This document shows, piece after piece, positions 1 through 6,934 of a stretch of 64,000 nucleotides of DNA. The stretch lies in NCBI GenBank assembly GCA_963805455.1, contig CAWDUJ010000006.1, forward strand, positions 62,001-126,000. Reading direction: 5' to 3'. Both the position numbers and the translations under genes were made by a program. The notes beneath the pieces were generated by a model. That model worked only from the letters and a program-made list of their open reading frames with translations, did not search any database and was not told where the DNA came from. This stretch comes from VRUE01 sp963805455. Its GTDB lineage: Bacteria; Actinomycetota; Thermoleophilia; Solirubrobacterales; 70-9. Within the stretch, counting starts at the first letter, position 1, and the number at the start of each line of letters is the position of its first letter.

Positions 1-1231
1 CGACGAACTTGACCGCGTTGTCGTGCAGCCAGGCCCGGTACTGGCCGCTGCGGAGCTCGCCTTCGTCGTCGTAGAAGATGTCGTCCCTCGTCGTATCGAT
101 CTGGCGCAGCCAGCCGCGGGCGAGTTCGACCTCGGGCGCCAGATACGCCGACTCCCAGTGGTTGGCGGTCGGCGGCACCTCGACCCGGGCGCCGAGGCCT
201 CCGTGGCCGTGGAGCCAGCGCGCGAGCGGTTCGAAGTACTCGGCCTTGGTCGAGGGGTCGCCGACGCTGCGGGCGATCTGGGTGACACTGGCGTTGATCT
301 GCCAGTAGAGGCTGCCGACGAGGAAGAGCGCGACGAACCAGAAGGGAGCCCGCGGTCGGTGGGCGAGCAGGACCGCGGCCAGGACTGGGCCGCCGAACAG
401 AGCACCGAGCCGGACCGCATTGCCGCCCATCGCGTTGGGCAGCAGCCAGACCGCGGTCGACGCCAGTGCGTAGCCGATCAGGACCTGGCGCAGCTGGCGC
501 TCCTCGCCCCCGAGGCGGCGGATGAGGAACAGCGCCGACCCGCACCAGATCGGTACCGCGATGAACGACGAGAAGACGAACGGGAACTGGCCGGCGCCGG
601 GGAAGACGAGGTTCGGGATCAGGACCAGGCCGAACGCGAGGCAGGCGACCTGGATCGGCGCCGTGCCCGACCTGGCGCGCCGCTTATGGCGGGGGAGATC
701 GATCGACCCGGCGACCAGGACTCCGACGAGGAAGACGGCAGCGACCGGGCTCGAGAGCGCGCATCCCGCCGAGAGGGCGAGCGCCGGCGCGGCGCGCCCC
801 ACCTGCAGCGCGCGCAGGGTGGCGAGGCCGAAGGCGACCCCGAGGGCGAAGGTGATCTGACCGTCGGCGAGGAGCGTGACCACACCGGCCGCGAACCAGA
901 GGGTCGCCCACCGCGAGGAGGCTCCCCAGCGATCGCGGACGAGGCGGTCGAAGACGTAGGCGGAGGCGATCACCGCCAGCACGCCGACGACCCGCGGGCC
1001 GAGGAGCGCGCCGAGCGGCGGGAAGATGACGCTGTAGGTGAGGGTGTAGTGCCCCCCGTACCAGCTGCCGTTCCAGATCCCGAGGCCGCCGTCCTGGAAC
1101 AGCTCGGTCCTGAAGACCTGGGCCGCGAGGTCGCCGACCTGCGGATTCCATGCGAGCATTGCCAGGGCAAGCGCCGAGCTCAGCGCGACGGCCGGAAGCC
1201 AATCGGGCCTGAGTAACTTGGGCTGGTCCAT
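1..1231 (-). CDS. Polytopic membrane protein, possible GT-C type (partial)
   Basis: The reading frame is open from an ATG at 1231 down to the window edge (410 codons visible), so the 3' end is missing. The N-terminus MDQPKLLRPDWLPAVALSSA leads into a first membrane helix. At least eight hydrophobic segments follow, and then a soluble stretch that starts near the motif RSVGDPSTKAEYFEPLARWL and includes ARVEVPPTANHWESAYLAPE. Many helices followed by an extracytoplasmic domain is the layout of membrane glycosyltransferases with the GT-C fold, but no diagnostic motif is seen, so the function is inferred only. It is divergent from lipB with 54 bp between the starts. Confidence 0.7.
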   Translation of the reverse strand, partial: MDQPKLLRPDWLPAVALSSALALAMLAWNPQVGDLAAQVFRTELFQDGGLGIWNGSWYGGHYTLTYSVIFPPLGALLGPRVVGVLAVIASAYVFDRLVRDRWGASSRWATLWFAAGVVTLLADGQITFALGVAFGLATLRALQVGRAAPALALSAGCALSSPVAAVFLVGVLVAGSIDLPRHKRRARSGTAPIQVACLAFGLVLIPNLVFPGAGQFPFVFSSFIAVPIWCGSALFLIRRLGGEERQLRQVLIGYALASTAVWLLPNAMGGNAVRLGALFGGPVLAAVLLAHRPRAPFWFVALFLVGSLYWQINASVTQIARSVGDPSTKAEYFEPLARWLHGHGGLGARVEVPPTANHWESAYLAPEVELARGWLRQIDTTRDDIFYDDEGELRSGQYRAWLHDNAVKFV

Positions 1232-1285
1232 GTTCCGGGTCTGAGGAAGGAGGGGCTGCATCTGCGGCCTGCAACGATTTCAAGT

Positions 1286-2020
1286 GTGAACGAGGAAATC
1301 CTGGTCGTCGAGTGCGGTCTTCTCCGTTATGAGGAGTCGGAGGTGGCCCAACGGTGGCTGCTCGAGGCGCGCCAGGGGAACGAGCTTGCCGACGTGCTGC
1401 TCCTGCTCGAGCATCCGCCGACCTACACCCGCGGCCGCCGTTCGGGCCCCGATGAGCTGCCGATGGCGCCACAATGGTACGAGGCCCAGGGGATCGAGGT
1501 CCACGAGACCGACCGCGGCGGCCGCGTCACCTACCACGGCCCCGGCCAGCTCGTCGCCTACCCGATCGTCTCGCTGAGGCCCTACGGCGACGACGTCCAC
1601 GAGTACGTGCGGCGGCTGGAGCGGGTCGCGATCGCGGCGCTCGCCGAGTTCGGGGTCCGGACCCAGACGATCGGGGGACTGACCGGGATCTGGACCGAGG
1701 GCACGGCCCCCGGGAACGGGGGCAGCCGCGGCGAGGCGCGCAAGATCGGGTCGATCGGCGTCCACGTCAGCCGCGGGGTCACCACCCACGGATTCGCGGT
1801 CAACGTCAACAACGACCTGCAGCCGTTCGAGTGGATCGTCCCCTGCGGGATCGAGGGCTGCAGGGTCACCTCGCTCGCCCGCGAGGTCGGGGCCGAGCAG
1901 GATCTCGGCGCCTTCACGAAGGCGGTGGTGAGCCGGTTCTGCGAGGTCTTCGAGCGCAGCCCGGTGGCGACCGAGCCGGCGGCGCTGGGTCTCGACAGCG
2001 CTAGGCTCGGAATCTCATGA
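1286..2020 (+). CDS. lipB: Octanoyltransferase LipB
   Basis: It transfers octanoyl from acyl carrier protein to lipoyl domains, the first step of lipoate synthesis in the cytoplasm. The 244-aa product has the family motifs: GGRVTYHGPGQLVAYPI near residue 75, the catalytic Lys at about 153 (RKIGSIGVHV) and the catalytic Cys at about 187 (VPCGIEGCRVTSL). The length fits the family, with a short extra loop (GTAPGNGGSRGEA) before the lysine. The start is GTG with no strong ribosome binding site, and no better start is in frame. Its TGA overlaps the ATG of lipA (ATGA), so the two are translationally coupled. Confidence 0.95.
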   Translation: MNEEILVVECGLLRYEESEVAQRWLLEARQGNELADVLLLLEHPPTYTRGRRSGPDELPMAPQWYEAQGIEVHETDRGGRVTYHGPGQLVAYPIVSLRPYGDDVHEYVRRLERVAIAALAEFGVRTQTIGGLTGIWTEGTAPGNGGSRGEARKIGSIGVHVSRGVTTHGFAVNVNNDLQPFEWIVPCGIEGCRVTSLAREVGAEQDLGAFTKAVVSRFCEVFERSPVATEPAALGLDSARLGIS

Positions 2021-2988
2021 GCGCGGAGACCACAGAGGCTTCGGACCGCGTCCACGTCACCCGCTCGCGCGCCAAGCCGGGCGGGGCGGCGGCGCAGGCC
2101 GACGGCACCGTCCCGTTCCGCCGAACCCGTAAGCCGCCCTGGCTGAAGGTGCCGGCGCCGGGTGGGCCGACCTACCGCCGGCTCAAGGCCGAGATCGGGG
2201 CCGAGGGGCTGCACACCGTCTGCGAGGAGGCGAACTGCCCGAACGTCGGCGAGTGCTGGGAGCGCGGCACCGCGACCTTCATGATCCTCGGCGACGTCTG
2301 CACCCGCCGCTGCGGGTTCTGCAACGTCAAGACGGGGGTGCCGAGCTGGAACGACCCGCTCGAGCCGCTGCGGGTCGCAAACCAGGTGAAGCGGATGGGC
2401 CTGCGCCACGCGGTCATCACCTCGGTCGACCGCGACGACCTGCCCGACTATGGGGCGAGCGCCTTCGTCGGCACGATCCGCTCGATCCGAATCCAGGCGC
2501 CCGGCTGCAAGGTCGAGGTCCTGACCCCGGACTTCCGCGGCCAGGAGATGCCGCTGGCGAAGGTGATCCACGAGCGGCCCGACGTCTTCAACCACAACGT
2601 CGAGACCGTGCCGCGGCTCTACCCGAAGGCGCGGCGCGGATCGCAGTTCATGCGCTCGGCCCGGGTCCTGCGGCTGGCGAAGGAGATGGGCGGGGCGGAT
2701 GTGGTGACGAAGTCGGGGCTGATGGTCGGCCTCGGTGAGTCATTCGAGGAGATGGTCGACACCTTCGGGATCCTCCGCGACCACGGCGTCCAGGTCCTCA
2801 CCGTCGGCCAGTACCTGCGCCCGACCGAGAACCACCTCCCGGTCGACCGCTACTGGCACCCCGAGGAGTTCGAGGCGATGGAGATGGCCGCCTACGAGCT
2901 CGGGTTCGAGTCGGTCGCCTCGGGGCCGCTGGTCCGCAGCTCCTACCACGCGGACCAGAACCTGCCCGAGCCCGCCGTCGCCGGCTAG
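2017..2988 (+). CDS. lipA: Lipoyl synthase LipA
   Basis: This radical SAM enzyme inserts two sulfurs into octanoyl groups. The 323-aa protein carries both iron-sulfur cluster motifs: CEEANCPNVGEC for the auxiliary cluster and CTRRCGFC for the SAM cluster. Further family stretches are DLPDYGASAFVGTIRSI, FNHNVETVPRLY and the C-terminal GPLVRSSYHADQ. A basic N-terminal extension of about 45 residues precedes the core. It overlaps lipB by four bases. Its stop interlocks with that of the convergent gene in a CTAG tetranucleotide at 2985-2988. Confidence 0.97.
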   Translation: MSAETTEASDRVHVTRSRAKPGGAAAQADGTVPFRRTRKPPWLKVPAPGGPTYRRLKAEIGAEGLHTVCEEANCPNVGECWERGTATFMILGDVCTRRCGFCNVKTGVPSWNDPLEPLRVANQVKRMGLRHAVITSVDRDDLPDYGASAFVGTIRSIRIQAPGCKVEVLTPDFRGQEMPLAKVIHERPDVFNHNVETVPRLYPKARRGSQFMRSARVLRLAKEMGGADVVTKSGLMVGLGESFEEMVDTFGILRDHGVQVLTVGQYLRPTENHLPVDRYWHPEEFEAMEMAAYELGFESVASGPLVRSSYHADQNLPEPAVAG

Positions 2989-3386
2989 GCCAGCTCGATC
3001 TTGCGAGGATCGGCGGGATCGTAGAGGACGTCTAGCTGGCGTCCCTGCTCGATGCGGCCGAGGCGGCCGGCGGAGAACTTGCGCTTGGCCTGGAAGGGCA
3101 GCCCGTCCTTCGGCCGGACCTCGAGAGTCAGCTCGACCATCGGGTACCCGGCGACGGCGCCGGTGGTGCCGGCGGCCTCGAGGATCGTCGCCTTGCCGCG
3201 GACCATCCCATCGGGTGCCCTGCGCCGACGGCCGGGAGCATCGAGGTAGGCGAGCAGCAGGCCGCTCAGCAGGACCGCGATCCCACCGCCGATCAGCCCC
3301 GGGCGTGCCGCGTCGGGAGTGATGACGGCGCCGGCGACGCCCATCGCCAGCCCCAGGGCAATCATCAGGATGCCGATTACGAACAC
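2985..3386 (-). CDS. Small membrane protein with DUF3592-like domain
   Basis: The 133-aa protein has two N-terminal membrane helices (residues about 2-24 and 31-47) followed by a soluble beta-rich domain. That domain runs from GKATILEAAGT to QLDVLYDPADPRKIEL, a pattern typical of DUF3592-like domains, whose function is unknown. The same domain pattern appears in the next gene (3484-3882), which is on the opposite strand. The gene converges on lipA with a four-base overlap. The role is not known; a membrane-anchored module facing one side of the membrane is all that can be inferred. Confidence 0.75.
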   Translation of the reverse strand: MFVIGILMIALGLAMGVAGAVITPDAARPGLIGGGIAVLLSGLLLAYLDAPGRRRRAPDGMVRGKATILEAAGTTGAVAGYPMVELTLEVRPKDGLPFQAKRKFSAGRLGRIEQGRQLDVLYDPADPRKIELA

Positions 3387-3483
3387 GCGTCGAATCTACC
3401 CCAGAAGCTGGCCAGAACGTTAGGGTCGGGGCACCAGACCCCCGGACGGCGTGGGGACCCCCAGAGAAGAAGGAGCGGACGAG

Positions 3484-3882
3484 ATGGGCATGTTCAAGGA
3501 CATGAGGGATCTGAACAAGGCCGGCAAGGAAATGAAGAAGGAACGCGGCGGCAGCCTGAAGATGATGAAAGACGGTCTCGCTCAGGCCAACCAGATGGTC
3601 CAAGGAGTTCAGGCTGACCAGGAGATGGCCGAGAAGCTGGCCAACGAAGGTGTCGACGGGACCGCGACGATCATCCAGATGGTCGCCACCGGCGCGACGA
3701 TCAACATGCAGCCCGAGCTGCAATTCCAGATGTCGGTCGACGTCGGCGGCGACGTCTCCACCGTCACCCACACCCAGGTCGTCTCCCCCGCGATCATCGG
3801 CCAGCTTCAGCCGGGCGCCCAGGTCCCGGTCAAGGTCGACCCGAATGATCACTCCCAGCTGATGATCGGCCTCGCCGGGTAG
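3484..3882 (+). CDS. Soluble protein with DUF3592-like domain
   Basis: The chosen ATG at 3484 follows a strong ribosome binding site (AAGAAGGAG, 3467-3475), in preference to a GTG 33 bases upstream. The 132-aa product has a charged, probably helical N-terminal half (MGMFKDMRDLNKAGKEMKKE). A C-terminal beta-rich domain runs from VDGTATIIQMVATGA to QVPVKVDPNDHSQLMIGL. That domain parallels the one in the membrane protein at 2985-3386 (G-x-ATI near its start, V-x-x-DP near its end). There is no signal peptide or membrane helix. The function is unknown. Confidence 0.75.
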   Translation: MGMFKDMRDLNKAGKEMKKERGGSLKMMKDGLAQANQMVQGVQADQEMAEKLANEGVDGTATIIQMVATGATINMQPELQFQMSVDVGGDVSTVTHTQVVSPAIIGQLQPGAQVPVKVDPNDHSQLMIGLAG

Positions 3883-3909
3883 TTCCGGCCTGCCTAAGAT
3901 TCGTCAGAC

Positions 3910-3983
3910 GGGGCCATAGCTCAGCTGGAAGAGCGCCGCCCTTGCACGGCGGAGGTCGCGGGTTCGAATCCCGGCTGGCTCCA
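3910..3983 (+). tRNA. tRNA-Ala (anticodon TGC)
   Basis: The cloverleaf is complete: acceptor GGGGCCA pairs with TGGCTCC and includes the G3-T70 wobble that marks alanine tRNAs. The D arm is GCTC/GAGC, the anticodon stem CCGCC/GGCGG with loop CTTGCAC. The discriminator base is A and CCA is not encoded. The gene is 74 nt, one more than the tRNA-Ala at 4848. The extra base lies in the T arm: GCGGG, TTCGAAT, then CCCGGC where CCCGC would be expected. Either one T-stem base is bulged or the T loop has eight bases. Confidence 0.93.
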
Positions 3984-3993
3984 TCACGACCAG

Positions 3994-4767
3994 TCAGTCG
4001 TCGAAGTCGAAGTCCTTCGGCGGTTTCTGCTCGAACCAGAGCTCGGCGTCCTCGGGGCTCTCCTCGAGGAACTCGGGGGTCTCCTCGAGGACGTCCTCCT
4101 CATCCTCGGCCTTTGCGGCGGGGGGCGGCGACTCCTCCACCTTGTCGGCCGGCTCCTCCTCCTCGGCCTCAACCTCCTCCTCCTCGCCCTCAGCGACGGG
4201 CGCTTCCAGTGCCTGGTCGAGCTCGTCCGAGAGGCGCTTCTCGTCCCAGAAGTCGTCGTCCTCGTCCTCCTCGTCGAGGTCGACGACGTCCGCCTCGTCT
4301 TCGTTGGCGAGTTCCTGCTCGACGTCGTGCATCTCGGTCGGCTGCTCGGCGATCACCTCGCGCTCCTCGGTACTCGGGCCCGACTCCGCCGGCTCGGAAA
4401 CGATCTCGTGTTCGGTCGCCGACGGCTCCTCGTCGGCATCGGCCTCCGCGACCTCGGGTGCGGGAGGAGGCTCCGGCGCCTCCTGGAGGTCGGCGATCAG
4501 AGCGGCGTTCTCACCGCGAAACGCGGGTCTCTCACCCGGCTCCTCCGCGGCCGGCGCCTTGGGCTCGTCGGGGGCCTGGTCAGGTGCGGCGTCCGGCTGC
4601 GCCATGAACTCGGTCGGCGCCTCGGCGGCCTGATCGGACGCATCGTCGCCCGGCCTCCCCGGAGGGCCGAAGGCCTCGTCCTCGAGCTGTTGCAGCTCCG
4701 ACTGATCGGCGCCGTGCTGGCGCTTCAGTTCCAGGTGCTCGCGAATTGCCTCGTCGAGAATGCCCAT
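3994..4767 (-). CDS. Acidic low-complexity protein with conserved N-terminus
   Basis: The 257-aa product begins with an ordered helical segment (MGILDEAIREHLELKRQHGA, then ELQQLEDEAFG). About 200 residues very rich in Glu, Asp, Ala and Pro follow, probably disordered. A short C-terminal motif (FEQKPPKDFDFDD) ends the protein. There are no membrane segments. The gene lies between two tRNA-Ala genes and opposes both; its stop is only 10 bp from the end of the first. The ordered N-terminus and clear ATG support a real gene. No function is recognised. Confidence 0.8.
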   Translation of the reverse strand: MGILDEAIREHLELKRQHGADQSELQQLEDEAFGPPGRPGDDASDQAAEAPTEFMAQPDAAPDQAPDEPKAPAAEEPGERPAFRGENAALIADLQEAPEPPPAPEVAEADADEEPSATEHEIVSEPAESGPSTEEREVIAEQPTEMHDVEQELANEDEADVVDLDEEDEDDDFWDEKRLSDELDQALEAPVAEGEEEEVEAEEEEPADKVEESPPPAAKAEDEEDVLEETPEFLEESPEDAELWFEQKPPKDFDFDD

Positions 4768-4847
4768 TGTGACCCCGGGAAACTAAAGACTATGGGGTTA
4801 TCCTTGGCGTTGCGAGGGCCCTGGGACGATCCTCCCACCCTCCCCGC

Positions 4848-4920
4848 GGGGCTATAGCTCAGTTGGAAGAGCGCCTGGATCGCACCCAGGAGGTCGCCGG
4901 TTCGAGTCCGGCTAGCTCCA
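4848..4920 (+). tRNA. tRNA-Ala (anticodon CGC)
   Basis: This is a canonical 73-nt tRNA. Acceptor GGGGCTA pairs with TAGCTCC and includes the alanine-specific G3-T70 pair. The D arm is GCTC/GAGC, the anticodon stem CCTGG/CCAGG with loop ATCGCAC, and the T arm GCCGG-TTCGAGT-CCGGC. The discriminator is A and CCA is not encoded. It reads GCG codons, which are common in this genome. It serves as the internal standard that exposes the extra base in the tRNA-Ala at 3910. Confidence 0.96.
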
Positions 4921-4952
4921 TCGACAGAATTCCGGCAACTAGGTTCTTCAAG

Positions 4953-5930
4953 GTGCGCCGATCCAAAGCCAGATCACTCCTCGGCATGACCGCGATCCTC
5001 GTCGCGATGGTCGCCATCCCAACGCCGGCACCGGCCGAAACGGTCACCGTCGGCGCCAACCTGCAGACCGCGGTCTACGCGAACGCCTTCGGCTGCAACG
5101 TCGAAGGCGGCTGCACCGACGCAGAGGAGGCGCCCGGCTTCACCTCGCCGATCTCCGGCACGATCGTCCGCTGGCGGGTCCGCGACAGCAGCGGCGCGCT
5201 GGCACTGCGCACGGTCGGCGCCGTCGGGAGCCCGATCGGGCCGACCATCCACCCCGAATCGTCGGCCGTTGAAACCTTCCCCGTCAGCATGCCGATCGAG
5301 GCGGGCGAAGCGATCGGCCTGGATATCGCCAAACTCTCCGGCAGCATCGGCGTCGCCGAACCGGGCGGAACGACGTTGTTGAGCTGGACGCCGGCGCTCC
5401 CTCCGGGCAAAGCCACGCCGCCGAATACCACCTACACGCAGTTCGAACTGCTGATGAACGTCGACGTCCAGCCGCCGCCGGGCATCGCAGCGCTCACCCC
5501 CGCCGCCGGGCCCGCTGCCGGGGGGACCGTGGTCACGATCCGCGGCCACGACCTCACCGAAGCCATCGCGGTCCGCTTCGGGTCGGCGCCGGCGTCGACC
5601 TTCCATGTCGAGTCCGATACGCAGATGACGGCGACGGCGCCGGCGGGCCAGCCCGGGGCCGTTGCGGTCGCGGTGAAAACGCAGGCCGGCACCACGACGG
5701 CGCCGTTCAGCTACGAAGCGCAGTCGGCGACGCCGCTGTGCAGAGTCCCGAAGCTCAAGGGGAAGAAGCTGAAAGCGGCGAAGAGGCGGCTGCGCGGCGC
5801 CGATTGCAAGATCGGCAAGGTGACCAGGAGGCGAAGCGCAACCTCCCGCACCGGCAGGATCGTCAGGCAGCGGCCCCGGGCGGGATCGATTCGACCCGCC
5901 GGGGCGGCCGTCCGCGTCAGGCTCGGATGA
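4953..5930 (+). CDS. Secreted IPT/TIG and PASTA-like domain protein
   Basis: The frame is open through the upstream tRNA, but the GTG at 4953 gives a proper signal peptide (VRRSKARSLLGMTAILVAMV, cleavage near PAPAE), so I start there (325 aa). After a beta-rich region of about 170 residues comes an IPT/TIG domain (GIAALTPAAGPAAGGTVVTI to TTTAPFSYE). The C-terminal 60 residues are a basic PASTA-like repeat (CRVPKLKGKKLKAAKRRL to RQRPRAGSIRPAG). IPT and PASTA folds are adhesion or wall-binding modules, so an exported cell-surface protein is likely. No enzymatic residues were found. Confidence 0.75.
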   Translation: MRRSKARSLLGMTAILVAMVAIPTPAPAETVTVGANLQTAVYANAFGCNVEGGCTDAEEAPGFTSPISGTIVRWRVRDSSGALALRTVGAVGSPIGPTIHPESSAVETFPVSMPIEAGEAIGLDIAKLSGSIGVAEPGGTTLLSWTPALPPGKATPPNTTYTQFELLMNVDVQPPPGIAALTPAAGPAAGGTVVTIRGHDLTEAIAVRFGSAPASTFHVESDTQMTATAPAGQPGAVAVAVKTQAGTTTAPFSYEAQSATPLCRVPKLKGKKLKAAKRRLRGADCKIGKVTRRRSATSRTGRIVRQRPRAGSIRPAGAAVRVRLG

Positions 5931-5938
5931 TCCGAGCT

Positions 5939-6010
5939 TCAGACCCTTCTGACCAGATAGACCACCAGCAGAATGAGGATGATCACCACGAGGATGCCTA
6001 CGATCGTCAA
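5939..6010 (-). CDS. 23-residue single-helix membrane peptide
   Basis: A TTG start at 6010 with GGAG four bases upstream opens a 23-codon ORF. The product is almost entirely one hydrophobic helix ending in Arg-Arg-Val (TIVGILVVIILILLVVYLVR). It is too short for standard gene finders. The hydrophobic-then-basic pattern and plausible ribosome binding site are the only support; it could be chance. The neighbours are an exported protein and a CsbD-like gene. Confidence 0.4.
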   Translation of the reverse strand: MTIVGILVVIILILLVVYLVRRV

Positions 6011-6176
6011 GTTGCTCCGTTCGGTCGAATTTGATTGGCCCCCTGATCCCCCCGGACGCGTCACACCAAACCTCAGACCGGCTCGTGACCTCGGCCCGAG
6101 ATCGACGGCGCCGTTTGGCGAGGTCCTCCCTCCGGGTAGTCCTGTTTTGAACGGAAACCAACCCGAAGGAGTTGAA

Positions 6177-6365
6177 GTGGGAATACTCGACAAGATCACC
6201 GGCAGGGCCAAGCAGGCGGCCGGTGACATCACCGATGACGCCGGGCTGCGCCGCCAGGGCAAGCGCGAGGAGCAGAAGGGCGAGAAGAAGGATGAGCTCG
6301 ACCACGCGCAGGAGCGAGCTGACGAGAAGGCGGACGAGGTAGCCGACCTCGAGCGCAAGACCTGA
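6177..6365 (+). CDS. CsbD-family stress protein
   Basis: A GTG at 6177 follows AAGGAG (6166-6171) with five bases spacing and opens a 62-aa protein. It begins VGILDKITGRAKQAAGDITD and ends in a long charged helix (KREEQKGEKKDELDHAQERA). This is the CsbD-like pattern: small, hydrophilic, helical proteins linked to general stress responses, molecular role unknown. Nothing in the promoter region identifies the controlling sigma factor. The decayed topoisomerase IB remnant starts right after its stop. Confidence 0.85.
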   Translation: MGILDKITGRAKQAAGDITDDAGLRRQGKREEQKGEKKDELDHAQERADEKADEVADLERKT

Positions 6366-6370
6366 CCGCA

Positions 6371-6610
6371 CAGCGGGGCCGCCTGCGGCGCTCGGACTGC
6401 CGTGAGGAGGGCATCGGCCGCGAGCGCCATGGCCGTGGGTTCTCCTACCGTGACGCCGACGGAGAGCGGATCGACGACGAGGAGACCCTTTCACGCATCC
6501 GCGAGTTGGCGGTCCCACCCGCTTGGGCGGACGTCTGGATCACCAGCGCCAGTCCGAGCTCAAGTTCAAGACGGTCCGCGAATTCGCCGCCGCCCTGCCG
6601 CGGCGCGCGG
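6371..6610 (+). pseudogene. DNA topoisomerase IB remnant (5' part, decayed)
   Basis: Frame-by-frame reading recovers pieces of a poxvirus-type topoisomerase IB N-terminus. One frame gives RLRRSDCREEGIGRERHGRG, FSYRDADGERIDDEETLSRI and RELAVPPAWADVWIT (about 6385-6548). A different frame then gives HQRQSELKFKTVREFAAALP (about 6538-6600). In intact family members about 20-25 residues separate the two pieces, so a short deletion and frameshift have occurred. No usable start codon precedes the first piece, and the catalytic tyrosine domain is absent. The remnant runs into the truncated SRPBCC gene, so both probably decayed in one deletion-prone patch. Confidence 0.7.
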
Positions 6611-6649
6611 TCGCGCCCTGCGGACCGACTCAATACCCTGCGCATCGAG

Positions 6650-6934
6650 ATGGCCTCGATCCGCGTCGAACGAGAGATCGCAGCATCGCCCGAAGATGCC
6701 TGGGACGCGCTGCGCGACTGGGGTGCTATCCACGAGCGGCTGGTCTGGTCGATCGTCGACGGCCCCTACACCCACCACAACGGCGCCGCCCAGGTGCTCG
6801 ACGGCGGGGACGGCGGGACGCTGTTCGTCTGGACTGCGGACGTCCTGCCCGACGAGACGGCCGCGGTGACCGGCGAGATGATGGAGAAAGGAATCGAGAC
6901 CGTGAGGCGGACGCTGGAGTCAGCAGGATCCTAG
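6650..6934 (+). pseudogene. SRPBCC-family gene with internal deletion
   Basis: The ORF starts MASIRVEREIAASPEDAWDA and ends with a typical polyketide-cyclase-like C-terminus (YTHHNGAAQVL, FVWTADVLPDE). It is only 94 aa, against about 140 for the family. The sequence jumps from GAIHERL directly to VWSIVDGPYTHH. The central strands that line the ligand cavity (about 40-45 residues) are missing, and the reading frame is preserved. The product is unlikely to fold as a ligand-binding helix-grip domain. It could still be expressed, so pseudogene is an inference. Confidence 0.6.

Noticed and set aside
23..1216. Long plus-strand frame (397 codons) over the first kilobase
   Set aside because: The minus-strand frame encodes a coherent hydrophobic membrane protein that runs off the window; the plus-strand frame is a charged, repetitive antisense reading typical of GC-rich DNA.
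3994..4767. Genomic-island boundary at the tRNA-Ala pair
   Set aside because: No integrase, direct repeat of a tRNA 3' end or insertion sequence is visible nearby.
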